DNA of 64,000 nt, taken from assembly GCF_026278345.1 (NCBI RefSeq), contig NZ_CP111085.1, positions 5,118,282 to 5,182,281 on the forward strand, written 5' to 3'. The DNA comes from Tellurirhabdus rosea. Lineage in GTDB: Bacteria; Bacteroidota; Bacteroidia; Cytophagales; Spirosomataceae. The notes beneath the pieces were generated by a model. The model did not search any database and had not been told where the DNA came from. It saw nothing but the letters and a program-made list of their open reading frames with translations. The number at the start of each line of letters is the position of its first letter. Position 1 is the stretch's first letter. Shown one piece after another: positions 51,839-59,690 of the stretch. The position numbers and the translations under genes were made by a program.

Positions 51839-52981
51839 ATGAAAGCTGCAATCGACCGCCTGACGCTCGGCGGTGCGGTCCTGTTTCTCTGCCTGACGTG
51901 CCGTTCGCCCCGGCCGATGGAAGTTTCCGGGCAACTGGAAAATATTCCGGACGGCGAAATGGTCTTCTTCACCCGGGAGAATCTGACCGGGAAAATGGTC
52001 AAACTGGACTCCTGTGCCTTGACCAACGGGAAGTTCCGGATGCTTTTTTCGCGGGAGAAATACCCGGAAGCCGTCCGTATTTTTGTGAATCACAAAGAGC
52101 AGAACACCGATACGCTGCGGGTGTTGAGCTTTGATACCCACATCCTGCACGGCGGGCATCCGCTGGGCGTCGATCATTTTTACCTGGAAGACGGCATCCA
52201 GCTCAACGGGAAAATCTCGGAAATGTCTTTTCGTGGTTTCAGGCCTTACTCCCACGTAAAACTGGTGAAACTGGACCGGCCGCTCGTGGAGGGTCGGCAA
52301 ACGGCGGTGGCCTACAGCGATTCGGTCGGGTTTGGTCGGCTGCGGAGCGTGGCCCGCCTGCGGGACGAAATCCGGAAACATCCGTATTCCTTCTATTACC
52401 TCTACGAACTGGAGCGACGGATGGGCGGATTTTCGGACGAAAGTTTCCGCTCTCTGCTGGACAGCTTCGAGGAGGACGTGCGGGAAAGTCCGACGGGCCG
52501 AAAGCTGCGGGACTACATCGCCAGCCGAAAGAGCCACCGGCTGTCGTTTGCAACCCGGCTGGCGGACGAGCAGGGAGCGCTCCAGCCCGTTCTGGACCCG
52601 TCGGCGGACTATCAGCTGGTGGTGCTCTGGGCCTCGTGGTGCGGTCCCTGCCGACGGGAGATTCCCGAACTGAAGAAGCTGTACGCCCGGCTGGGCAACG
52701 ACGAAAAGCTGAGGCTGGTGTCTGTTTCGCTGGACGAGAACCGCGCCGCCTGGCATAAAGCCCTGCAAAAGGAACAGATGCCGTGGCCGCAGCGGCTGAT
52801 GACCGAATCCGAGCGGCCTTACACCAGGGATTTATTCCAGTTCGACGGCTCGATTCCAACCATGCTCCTGCTCGACCGGCAGGGTAGGACGTTGAAAAAA
52901 GTAACCGGCTACGACGCAAACAACCTGAAAACCATCGAAAGACTCATTACCCGTTCGAATCAATCTCTTGCTCTACAGTAA
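51839..52981 (+). CDS. TlpA-like thioredoxin-domain protein with DUF4369-like N-terminal domain
   Basis: 380 residues. A short hydrophobic N-terminus with Cys at 18 and 21 suggests a lipoprotein. The first 150 residues form a beta-rich domain like DUF4369, and the C-terminal 130 residues form a thioredoxin fold with W267-C268-G-P-C271 and a cis-Pro region IPTM. These proteins reduce or exchange disulfides in the periplasm. In Bacteroidota such proteins often accompany TonB systems. Located 21 bp after the previous gene. Confidence 0.88.
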   Translation: MKAAIDRLTLGGAVLFLCLTCRSPRPMEVSGQLENIPDGEMVFFTRENLTGKMVKLDSCALTNGKFRMLFSREKYPEAVRIFVNHKEQNTDTLRVLSFDTHILHGGHPLGVDHFYLEDGIQLNGKISEMSFRGFRPYSHVKLVKLDRPLVEGRQTAVAYSDSVGFGRLRSVARLRDEIRKHPYSFYYLYELERRMGGFSDESFRSLLDSFEEDVRESPTGRKLRDYIASRKSHRLSFATRLADEQGALQPVLDPSADYQLVVLWASWCGPCRREIPELKKLYARLGNDEKLRLVSVSLDENRAAWHKALQKEQMPWPQRLMTESERPYTRDLFQFDGSIPTMLLLDRQGRTLKKVTGYDANNLKTIERLITRSNQSLALQ

Positions 52982-53128
52982 GTACCCGATGAAGCGGTGT
53001 CGGGCGGAATCCGTTCCGGCACCGCACTAATTCCCTGAATTTCCGGACTACCCCAGTCGATCCGAAAGGGTCGAACGGCCCCGCTATTGCCTTTTATTTC
53101 CTTTTCCGAACAACAACAACTGATTCCG

Positions 53129-53944
53129 ATGAACCAACTTCCTGCCGCGACCCTCGCAGACATTGTCTTCGAGCATCGCAACAAATCCTATGGTGCCTAC
53201 GACCTACGCCTGAATTATTCCCGAAACGCCCGGCGCGCCCTGCTGATTGGCATCGCTCTCTTCGGGGCCGGACTGGCCCTGCCCGACCTGCTCGACCGCA
53301 TCAAACCCGATCAGCCGGAGGCGTACATGAAGGAGGTTGTGCTGACGAAGGTGCAGCCGCTGCCGCCCAAAGAAGAGCCGATCATTACGCCGCCCAAGCA
53401 GGAGCCGATCAAACAGGAGGTGGCGCAGAAGCGATACCTGACGCCCGAAGTGCTGGAAGAAGCGCCCGAAGAGGTAAAAGTGCCGACGACGGAAGAACTG
53501 AAGGACGCCACGCCCAGCGACAAAACGGTGGAAGGCACGACCGACGCCGAAGTGATCGAAGCACCCGAAGAAACCGCTGCTGCTCCAACGAAAGAGGAAA
53601 AAAGCATTGAGGTAGAGCGCAAGTCCGACGAGCCGTTTACCGTCGTCGAGCAGCAGCCCGAGTTCCGGGGCGGAACGGCCGGACTCGCGGCTTTCCTCCA
53701 GAAGAACCTGCGCTACCCGGCCGAAGCCGCCCGGGCCAACATCTCCGGCCGGGTCTACGTAGCCTTCGTGGTGAACGCCGACGGCAGCATCGTGGACGCC
53801 CAGGTGACCAAAGGCATCGGCTTCGGCTGCGACGAGGAAGCCCTGCGGGTGATCCGGATGATGCCCAAATGGAAACCCGGCAAACAGTCCGGCCAGCCCG
53901 TACGGGTGCGGTTCAACCTGCCGATTGTGTTTGCGTTAGAATAG
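53129..53944 (+). CDS. tonB: TonB-family energy transducer
   Basis: 271 residues from ATG 53129 (MNQLPAATLADIVFEHRNKSYG). One membrane segment at about residues 32-50, then a Pro/Glu-rich periplasmic linker (PPKEEPIITPPKQEPIKQEV) and a C-terminal TonB domain (EFRGGTAGLAAFLQKNLRYP, GRVYVAFVVNADG, CDEEALRVIRMMPKWKPG). It transmits proton-motive energy to outer-membrane receptors, possibly the facing receptor at 54002. Last gene of the PadR cluster. Confidence 0.92.
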   Translation: MNQLPAATLADIVFEHRNKSYGAYDLRLNYSRNARRALLIGIALFGAGLALPDLLDRIKPDQPEAYMKEVVLTKVQPLPPKEEPIITPPKQEPIKQEVAQKRYLTPEVLEEAPEEVKVPTTEELKDATPSDKTVEGTTDAEVIEAPEETAAAPTKEEKSIEVERKSDEPFTVVEQQPEFRGGTAGLAAFLQKNLRYPAEAARANISGRVYVAFVVNADGSIVDAQVTKGIGFGCDEEALRVIRMMPKWKPGKQSGQPVRVRFNLPIVFALE

Positions 53945-53956
53945 GGTGCTTAAGGG

Positions 53957-53998
53957 GGCAAGTGCTTAAGGAGGTAAGTGGCCCCTTAAGCACTTGCC
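53957..53998. repeat. Inverted repeat element, AAGTGCTTAAGG family
   Basis: Perfect 15-bp arms GGCAAGTGCTTAAGG (53957-53971) and its complement (53984-53998), with an additional GTGCTTAAGGGGG unit at 53947. It separates the converging tonB and receptor genes; the receptor stop codon lies 4 nt from it (AAGTTGTAAGTC) and the tonB stop codon is 3 nt away from the first unit. Confidence 0.82.
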
Positions 53999-54001
53999 GA
54001 C

Positions 54002-56458
54002 TTACAACTTATATCCCACCGACACAAACCAGTTTCGGCCGTCGCCGGGGAGCAGGCCGGGGCCGGGGTAGCCGCCGGCGCGGCGGGTGAAGTAGCGTTC
54101 GTCGGTCAGGTTGTTGACGCCCGCCCGGACGTTGTAGCGTCTGGCAAAACGGTAGGTGGCCGACACGTCGAGCACCTGATAGGCAGGAATGACGCCCGTC
54201 TGCCCGTTGGCGGCGGGTGTTTCGGTATTGTTGGCATCGCTGTAAGCCTTGCCCACGCGGTTGAGCAGGGCGGTGAGCGTAAAGCCTTTCAGAGAGTAAT
54301 TGGCTCCGAAACGGCCGATAAACTCCGGCGCGTTTTCGACCCGGCGGTCGCGCAGACTCGTTTCGGTTTGCTGGCCGTTGCTGACGCCCACCGTACGGAG
54401 CGTCGTATAGCGGGCATCGGTATAGCTGGCCGACGTGAACAGACTCAGGTAGCCCGCTTTCGAACGACCCACAAACGCGACAATCGGGTCAAATTCCACG
54501 TACGCTTCGACGCCCTGGCTCAGGCTGTTGCCGACGTTGGTCCGGAACTGGTACGGGCGGCTGGCTTCGTTGAGCAGCGTCAGCGTGCCGACCCGGTTGT
54601 TGTACTGCATCCGAAAATAGCTGACGTCAAAATTCAGGAAGTTGCGCAGATTGCCCCGCAGGCCGAGGTCCAGGTTGCCGCCGCGCGAATCCTGCAGGTT
54701 CGGGTCGATCACAAAATCGGTCACCGCCCCCGGCGTCAGGTCCGAGAACAGCAGCGGACGGTAGGCCTGCGAAAGATTGGCGTACAGCGTGGTCGTGGGC
54801 AGGAGTTTGTATTCCGTCCCGATGCCCAGCAGCAGGAAATTGCGGACGCTGTTCTGGGAAACGCGGTTTTCCGTACCGTTGGCGTTCAGGCTGAAACGGC
54901 CGCTGATGTCGTTGGCGAGGTGTTCGAGGCGGAAGCCGGGCGTGACGGTCCAGCGCGGCGTCAGACGGAAGACGTTCTCGGCAAAATAAGCGACATTCTG
55001 AACCCGCAGGTCAAGGTCCCGGGGAAAGGCGGCTTCGGCAAGGTTCAGGTTGAAATCGCTGCCCGTGTCGCCGCGGCCAAGCTGCCGGCGCCGGGTGTAG
55101 CCGTTGAAATACTTGACCCCCGTCGCCAGCGTATGGTCGCGGCCCAGCAGGGAATAAGTCGTCAGCAGGCGGAGTTCGCTGCCCCAGTTGCGGTAGTGGT
55201 CGCGGTCGATCTGGCGGGCGGCCAGCACGCCGTTCGTCGGGACATCCAGTGTGTTGATAGGCCGGACAAAGCCGATGCTGTTCCGTTCGCCGACGAGTCC
55301 GTGGACTTTCCAGGTGAGGCGGGTTTTGTCGGAAAAGGCGTATTCGGCCGAAAGCACCGGCACCGTCCAGGGCGTACTGAACCAGTTCCGTCCGCGAACG
55401 CTCTGCCGGGCATTCTGGGCGAACTGTACGTCCGTCAGGCCGCCCGGCTGCTGGCTTTCGTTGTATAGGCGCGACAGTTCGAAGCCAAGTTTTAGTTTGT
55501 TCGAAACCGCGTACTGTACGGAAGCGTAGCCGTTAAAAATGCCGTAGCGGCTGTTTTCCCGCCAGCCGTCGGCGCGGCGGTAGTGGGCGTAGGCGGTATA
55601 GCTCAGTTTGCCGACGGTGCCGCTGATGGCGTTGTAGGTTGAAAAAAGCCCAAAGCTCCCGGCCGACTGCTGCGTTTCAAAACCAAATTTGCGGGTAGCA
55701 TCGGGCTTCTTGAGGACGTAGTTCAGCAGGCCGCCAAACTGAGGGCCGTATTGCAGCGAAGCCGCCCCGCGCACCAGCTGAATCTGCTCCACGGCTTCCA
55801 TCGGCGGGTTGTAGTACGCTTCGGGGTAGCCAAATGGGTCGGGACTGACGTCGTAGCCGTTCTGCCGGACGTTGAATTCCCACGACCGGTTCGGGCTCAG
55901 TCCCCGGACCGCCACGCCTACCTGCATGCCCGAGCCATCGTTTTCCCAGACCATCACGCCCGGCGTTTTGCTGAAAATCTGGCGCGTATTGTTGGTGACC
56001 AGGTTGGCATCCAGCTGGCTGAGGTTGATCACTTCCGTTTTCTTCCCCGCAAAAAGGGCCGTTCCGTCCACTTCCGGCAAGCGCTCCAGTTCGCGCAGAC
56101 CGCGGGCGGCCACGATTTTCACCTCGGCCAATTGTTGGACGGTTTCCCGCACGGCTATGTCGAGCGCCAGCGTTTCGTTGGCTTTGATTTCGACGGTGCG
56201 TTCCACGGGGGTCAGGGCCACGCCCGACAGTTGGACGGTATAGCCTCCCTTCGGCAGGTTGGTCAGCGTAAAGTGTCCTTTTTCGTCCGTAACCGTTCCC
56301 CGGATGGTTCCTTTAATCCGGATAGTTGCCCCGCTTACCGGAGCCCCCGACGGGTCGGTCACCTGGCCGCGGAGGGTACCGCCCGCTTCCGTATCGTTGG
56401 CAAAAGTCGCCGTTAAGGCCGATAAAAATAAAATCAGAAAGGTAGTTAGTCGAACCAT
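54002..56458 (-). CDS. TonB-dependent receptor, FecA/siderophore type
   Basis: 818 residues from ATG 56458 (MVRLTTFLILFLSALTATFAN); GTG at 56464 is less likely. A signal peptide, a carboxypeptidase regulatory-like domain (30-110), a plug (LSQLDANLVTNNTRQIFSKT, QIQLVRGAASLQYGPQFGG) and a 22-strand barrel ending LLPGDGRNWFVSVGYKL are visible. This type takes up iron complexes such as ferric citrate, but the ligand is unproven. A complete promoter with an internal palindrome precedes it (56489-56519). Confidence 0.9.
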   Translation of the reverse strand: MVRLTTFLILFLSALTATFANDTEAGGTLRGQVTDPSGAPVSGATIRIKGTIRGTVTDEKGHFTLTNLPKGGYTVQLSGVALTPVERTVEIKANETLALDIAVRETVQQLAEVKIVAARGLRELERLPEVDGTALFAGKKTEVINLSQLDANLVTNNTRQIFSKTPGVMVWENDGSGMQVGVAVRGLSPNRSWEFNVRQNGYDVSPDPFGYPEAYYNPPMEAVEQIQLVRGAASLQYGPQFGGLLNYVLKKPDATRKFGFETQQSAGSFGLFSTYNAISGTVGKLSYTAYAHYRRADGWRENSRYGIFNGYASVQYAVSNKLKLGFELSRLYNESQQPGGLTDVQFAQNARQSVRGRNWFSTPWTVPVLSAEYAFSDKTRLTWKVHGLVGERNSIGFVRPINTLDVPTNGVLAARQIDRDHYRNWGSELRLLTTYSLLGRDHTLATGVKYFNGYTRRRQLGRGDTGSDFNLNLAEAAFPRDLDLRVQNVAYFAENVFRLTPRWTVTPGFRLEHLANDISGRFSLNANGTENRVSQNSVRNFLLLGIGTEYKLLPTTTLYANLSQAYRPLLFSDLTPGAVTDFVIDPNLQDSRGGNLDLGLRGNLRNFLNFDVSYFRMQYNNRVGTLTLLNEASRPYQFRTNVGNSLSQGVEAYVEFDPIVAFVGRSKAGYLSLFTSASYTDARYTTLRTVGVSNGQQTETSLRDRRVENAPEFIGRFGANYSLKGFTLTALLNRVGKAYSDANNTETPAANGQTGVIPAYQVLDVSATYRFARRYNVRAGVNNLTDERYFTRRAGGYPGPGLLPGDGRNWFVSVGYKL

Positions 56459-56488
56459 TGTCACCAGTAGATTCCTTCAATGAAGCCG

Positions 56489-56519
56489 CAAAACTAATGG
56501 CGAAAGTATTACTTTCAAA
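56489..56519 (-). promoter_or_regulatory. Receptor promoter with palindromic operator
   Basis: On the minus strand TTTG (56516-56519), 19 nt, TAGTTTTG (56489-56496): a full match to the Bacteroidetes promoter. The spacer holds a perfect palindrome GAAAGTA-N-TACTTTC (56502-56516) that overlaps the -33 box. A repressor, perhaps of the Fur type, is likely to bind there; the motif is not the classical Fur box. Confidence 0.7.
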
Positions 56520-56554
56520 TTTAATTAGAATAATTTTAAATAAAGAAGCAAAAT

Positions 56555-56588
56555 GAAAGCTCCGGAGTGTAAGACTACCGGAGCTTTC
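56555..56588 (-). terminator. Intrinsic terminator
   Basis: Perfect 11-bp stem GAAAGCTCCGG/CCGGAGCTTTC with a 12-nt loop, 8 nt after the stop of the SusC-like gene; ATTTTGCTTCTTTATTT follows on the minus strand. Confidence 0.78.
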
Positions 56589-56595
56589 GCGAAAG

Positions 56596-59358
56596 TTACC
56601 AGTCGAAACGAAGCCCCGCGACGATGGTTCGGGCGGTGGGGTAGACGCCTCCGTCTCTTCCCAGTTGCTCATCCTGTGCCGGGCGGACTTCCGGCGTAAG
56701 GCCCAGGTAGCGGGTCAGGTAAAAGAGGTTCTGGCCCTGCACGTAGAACTGCACGAACGAAAGTTTCGGGAGGCGGTAGGCCACCCGTACGTCCCGAAGC
56801 TGCAGGTAACTGCCGGACTCCACGAAGTAGGACATCGGTGGGGCATAGTAATAATTGTAACCTGCTGACGGCCTCGGCACCGTGGAGCCGGAATTCGTCG
56901 GACTCCAGGCCGAAAGTACGCGGCGACTGCCGTTGCTATAGCCAATCATCAGATCGGTATAAACCCTTGACTGGTCATAGAGATTGTTTCCGACGACACC
57001 CTGAAACTGGATCGTCACCTCGAACGCCCGGTAACGAAGGTTACTTTGGAGGCCGAAAAAGAAATCGGGGTGGGGATTGCCGATGTAGATTCTGTCATCA
57101 AGGTTCAGTTGACCATCGTTGTTGACATCGACCAGCCGGAGCTGACCGGGCGCCACCGGCATGCGGCTCAGGGCGGTGGCCTGTTGAGCTTCCTGAGCGT
57201 TCTGGATCAGGCCGTCGGTCTGGTTACCGAACAGGGCTCCCATCGGCTTGTTATCGAACTGCCCAATGGTCCGGCTGAAATACTCCGAATGCGTGCGGCG
57301 GTTGCGGTAGCCTGATACCTGGCCGTTGAGGGTTAACACCCCGTTCCCCAATACCGGAAGCTGGTAACCGGCCGACAGTTCCAGCCCTACATTGCGCATG
57401 CGCCCGTCGCTGAGTGCGATAGTCTGAGGGTTACCGGGCCAAAAAACAGTGGTACGTTCGGTCAGATTGCGGGTTACCGCCTGGAAGGCCTCGGCGGATA
57501 GTGTCAATCGCGAACCGGGCTGGTAATCAACTCCAGCCGAGAGGGTCCGCACGCGCTCCGGCTTGTCGCCGAACGTAATTTCCTGAGCGCCCGAACTATA
57601 CGGTGCCAGCATCGGGTTCGTCAGGGTTCCGAGCGTATAAGCGGCCGTTTGCTGACCCCAGCTTGCACGAATCCGAAGGTCCGGCCGTAGCGCAAACACG
57701 GTGGACAAAGTCGGCAACAGGCCCGAACGGTTGTCGATAGGAAACTGCGAAAGGCTCAGCCGCCGGAGCGAGGCTTCGGCCGCCCATCGGCGGTCGCTAA
57801 GCCGCAGGTGCAGGTACGACGAAAACAAGGCGTCTGTCGAATAAGAGCCTGCAAAAGAAATCGGGTCCCCTAGGTCGAGCCGCTGGGTTTGGCTACTTTC
57901 TGCGGTTTGAAGGCGAAACAGCTCGGCCCCGAGCGTCACCTCACCGGTCAGCGTTTTCCGCTTCAAAGAATAATTCAGTTCCGCGGCCAGCCGACGGGGC
58001 GAGGCTTCGGCTTTTGTGTCTTCGGCATAATAGGGCTTAGCGGGGTCGCTCACCTCCCACCCATGCGGTGCCTGCCAGTTGAGGCGGGTTTTCTGCCGCT
58101 GCTGCCCGTAAGACGCCCGGAACGTCAGCGAAGAAAGCAAATCCAGTTCCAGCGAAAGGCTTCCGGCAAAATCGGTCTGGTTAAGGCGGCGATCCTGCTG
58201 ACGGGCCAGCATATACACCGGATTACTGAAGGGCATCAGGTAAGGTCCGGCCTGGGAGTAGTTGCCGGCAACATCGTAAACCGGGAAAAGCGGTAGCGCA
58301 CGCAGGGCCTGAAAAACAACACTAGAGTTTTCCGATCCGTTATTTTCCGTGAGGCCCGAACGAATGGATTTGGTCAGCAAACCCTGCTGGCTAAGGCGCA
58401 GCCGGTTATGCCAGAAGGAAAAATCGTTGTTGAACAGCAGCCCGTTTCGCTCGTAGCCCGTAAAACGCAGAATGCCCTGCTGTTCAAAAGAATGAGCGGC
58501 GGCGTAGGTCTTCCAGTGCTTTGAACCATAGCCGACATTGACGTAATGCTGCTGAACCCGGCCATTGCGGAGAATCGCCCCGAACCAGTCGGTGCCTGCC
58601 TTGTTGGCGGCAGTAATTTTGAAAGCGGTTTTGTTAAAGGCCGGATCGTCAGGGTTGTTGGAATAGCGGTCGAGACCGGTTCGTGGGTCGCCCTGCATGG
58701 CCCCCATCGGCACAACATAGTCCGGAATGACCAGCGAAGGCCCGTTGCCCAGCAATTCCCGGTAGCGCACCTCATAGTCGCCGTTGTTGTAGTAAGGGCT
58801 TTCCCGCATCATTGAAAAAGCCAGAGTAGCCCACTCAGTGGCGTTGAGCAACTCCGGCCGACGTCCACTGAAGATACTTATCCCGGCGTAGGAATGCGCC
58901 GAAACGTGCAGCCCCGGCCGGGCGGTCTGGCGGGTAGACAACTCCACGACCCCGTTGTTGCCATAAGCCGAGAAGCGCCACGAAGCGGCGGGGTCTTTCA
59001 GAACCGACACCGACTGCAGGGCATCCACCGGCACGATGGCCGGGTCGCTGCCAAGCAGCGGCATACCGTTCAGCGTAAAGATTGGCCCGTTGTCGCGGGT
59101 AACTGAGCGAAATCCCCGAATCCGAACCATCGGCAGGCCGCCCGGCTGGTGGTTGCCGATGACATAAACGCCGGCGACGGTGCCCTGCAGCAGCGTGGCC
59201 GGATTGCTGACGGGCTGCCGAACCAGCATGCTGTCGGGCAGCGTGACGACCGAACCCGGCCGAAAAGACGAAGCGGGGACAGAAAGACTGTCCGGCTGCT
59301 GGGCCAGCGTGGCCTGACTGGCGGCGAAAAGAAAAAAGAGGGGTAGCGTTATTTTCAT
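56596..59358 (-). CDS. Orphan SusC/RagA-like TonB-linked outer-membrane protein
   Basis: 920 residues. Signal peptide (MKITLPLFFLFAASQATLAQ) followed directly by a short linker and a TonB plug (VYVIGNHQPGGLPMVRIRGF, VLKDPAASWRFSAYGNNGVV) and a beta-barrel. The carboxypeptidase regulatory-like domain of the typical SusC is missing, and no SusD gene lies downstream. It is therefore an orphan receptor or has lost its partner. Its first 46 codons are duplicated in the tandem repeat 59221-59711. Confidence 0.88.
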   Translation of the reverse strand: MKITLPLFFLFAASQATLAQQPDSLSVPASSFRPGSVVTLPDSMLVRQPVSNPATLLQGTVAGVYVIGNHQPGGLPMVRIRGFRSVTRDNGPIFTLNGMPLLGSDPAIVPVDALQSVSVLKDPAASWRFSAYGNNGVVELSTRQTARPGLHVSAHSYAGISIFSGRRPELLNATEWATLAFSMMRESPYYNNGDYEVRYRELLGNGPSLVIPDYVVPMGAMQGDPRTGLDRYSNNPDDPAFNKTAFKITAANKAGTDWFGAILRNGRVQQHYVNVGYGSKHWKTYAAAHSFEQQGILRFTGYERNGLLFNNDFSFWHNRLRLSQQGLLTKSIRSGLTENNGSENSSVVFQALRALPLFPVYDVAGNYSQAGPYLMPFSNPVYMLARQQDRRLNQTDFAGSLSLELDLLSSLTFRASYGQQRQKTRLNWQAPHGWEVSDPAKPYYAEDTKAEASPRRLAAELNYSLKRKTLTGEVTLGAELFRLQTAESSQTQRLDLGDPISFAGSYSTDALFSSYLHLRLSDRRWAAEASLRRLSLSQFPIDNRSGLLPTLSTVFALRPDLRIRASWGQQTAAYTLGTLTNPMLAPYSSGAQEITFGDKPERVRTLSAGVDYQPGSRLTLSAEAFQAVTRNLTERTTVFWPGNPQTIALSDGRMRNVGLELSAGYQLPVLGNGVLTLNGQVSGYRNRRTHSEYFSRTIGQFDNKPMGALFGNQTDGLIQNAQEAQQATALSRMPVAPGQLRLVDVNNDGQLNLDDRIYIGNPHPDFFFGLQSNLRYRAFEVTIQFQGVVGNNLYDQSRVYTDLMIGYSNGSRRVLSAWSPTNSGSTVPRPSAGYNYYYAPPMSYFVESGSYLQLRDVRVAYRLPKLSFVQFYVQGQNLFYLTRYLGLTPEVRPAQDEQLGRDGGVYPTARTIVAGLRFDW

Positions 59359-59446
59359 GAGCAGTTACGGCGAATCAACCGACAGGCCGCAAAATCCACG
59401 CCAGTCCGCCCGAACCCCCGGCCCGGAGTTTTTGTTACTTTTGTTC

Positions 59447-59590
59447 ATGGAAAATACGTTACAAAACCAGCATGCTGTCGGGCAGCGTGACGACCGAACC
59501 CGGCCGAAAAGACGAAGCGGGGACAGAAAGACTGTCCGGCTGCTGGGCCAGCGTGGCCTGACTGGCGGCGAAAAGAAAAAAGAGGGGTAG
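59447..59590 (+). pseudogene. Truncated copy of the nspC start
   Basis: ATG at 59447 starts MENTLQN, as nspC does, then changes into unrelated sequence (antisense of the SusC-like gene copy) and ends at TAG 59588-59590 after 47 codons. It is produced by the 244-bp duplication; a promoter-like TACTTTTG precedes it (59436-59443), so it may still be transcribed. Confidence 0.8.
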
Positions 59591-59602
59591 CGTTATTTTC
59601 AT
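59459..59602 (-). pseudogene. Truncated 5' copy of the SusC-like gene
   Basis: The second copy of the start of the SusC-like gene encodes a complete signal peptide and about 26 further residues, then reaches LVL and TAA at the junction with the duplicated spacer. It gives a 47-residue exported peptide if expressed. It shows that the duplication left the complete gene at 56596-59358 intact. Confidence 0.8.
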
Positions 59603-59679
59603 GAGCAGTTACGGCGAATCAACCGACAGGCCGCAAAATCCACGCCAGTCCGCCCGAACCCCCGGCCCGGAGTTTTTGT

Positions 59680-59687
59680 TACTTTTG
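59680..59687 (+). promoter_or_regulatory. Putative nspC -7 element, duplicated
   Basis: TACTTTTG ends 3 nt before the nspC ATG at 59691, which would give a leaderless mRNA. An identical copy lies at 59436-59443, before the truncated nspC start. No -33 TTG is seen at the expected distance. Confidence 0.45.
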
Positions 59688-59690
59688 TTC

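Noticed and set aside
59601-59690. Extension of NspC by 30 residues at its N-terminus
   Set aside because: The region is the duplicated spacer between two opposed genes; the conserved protein begins at MENTLQN, next to a promoter-like element.
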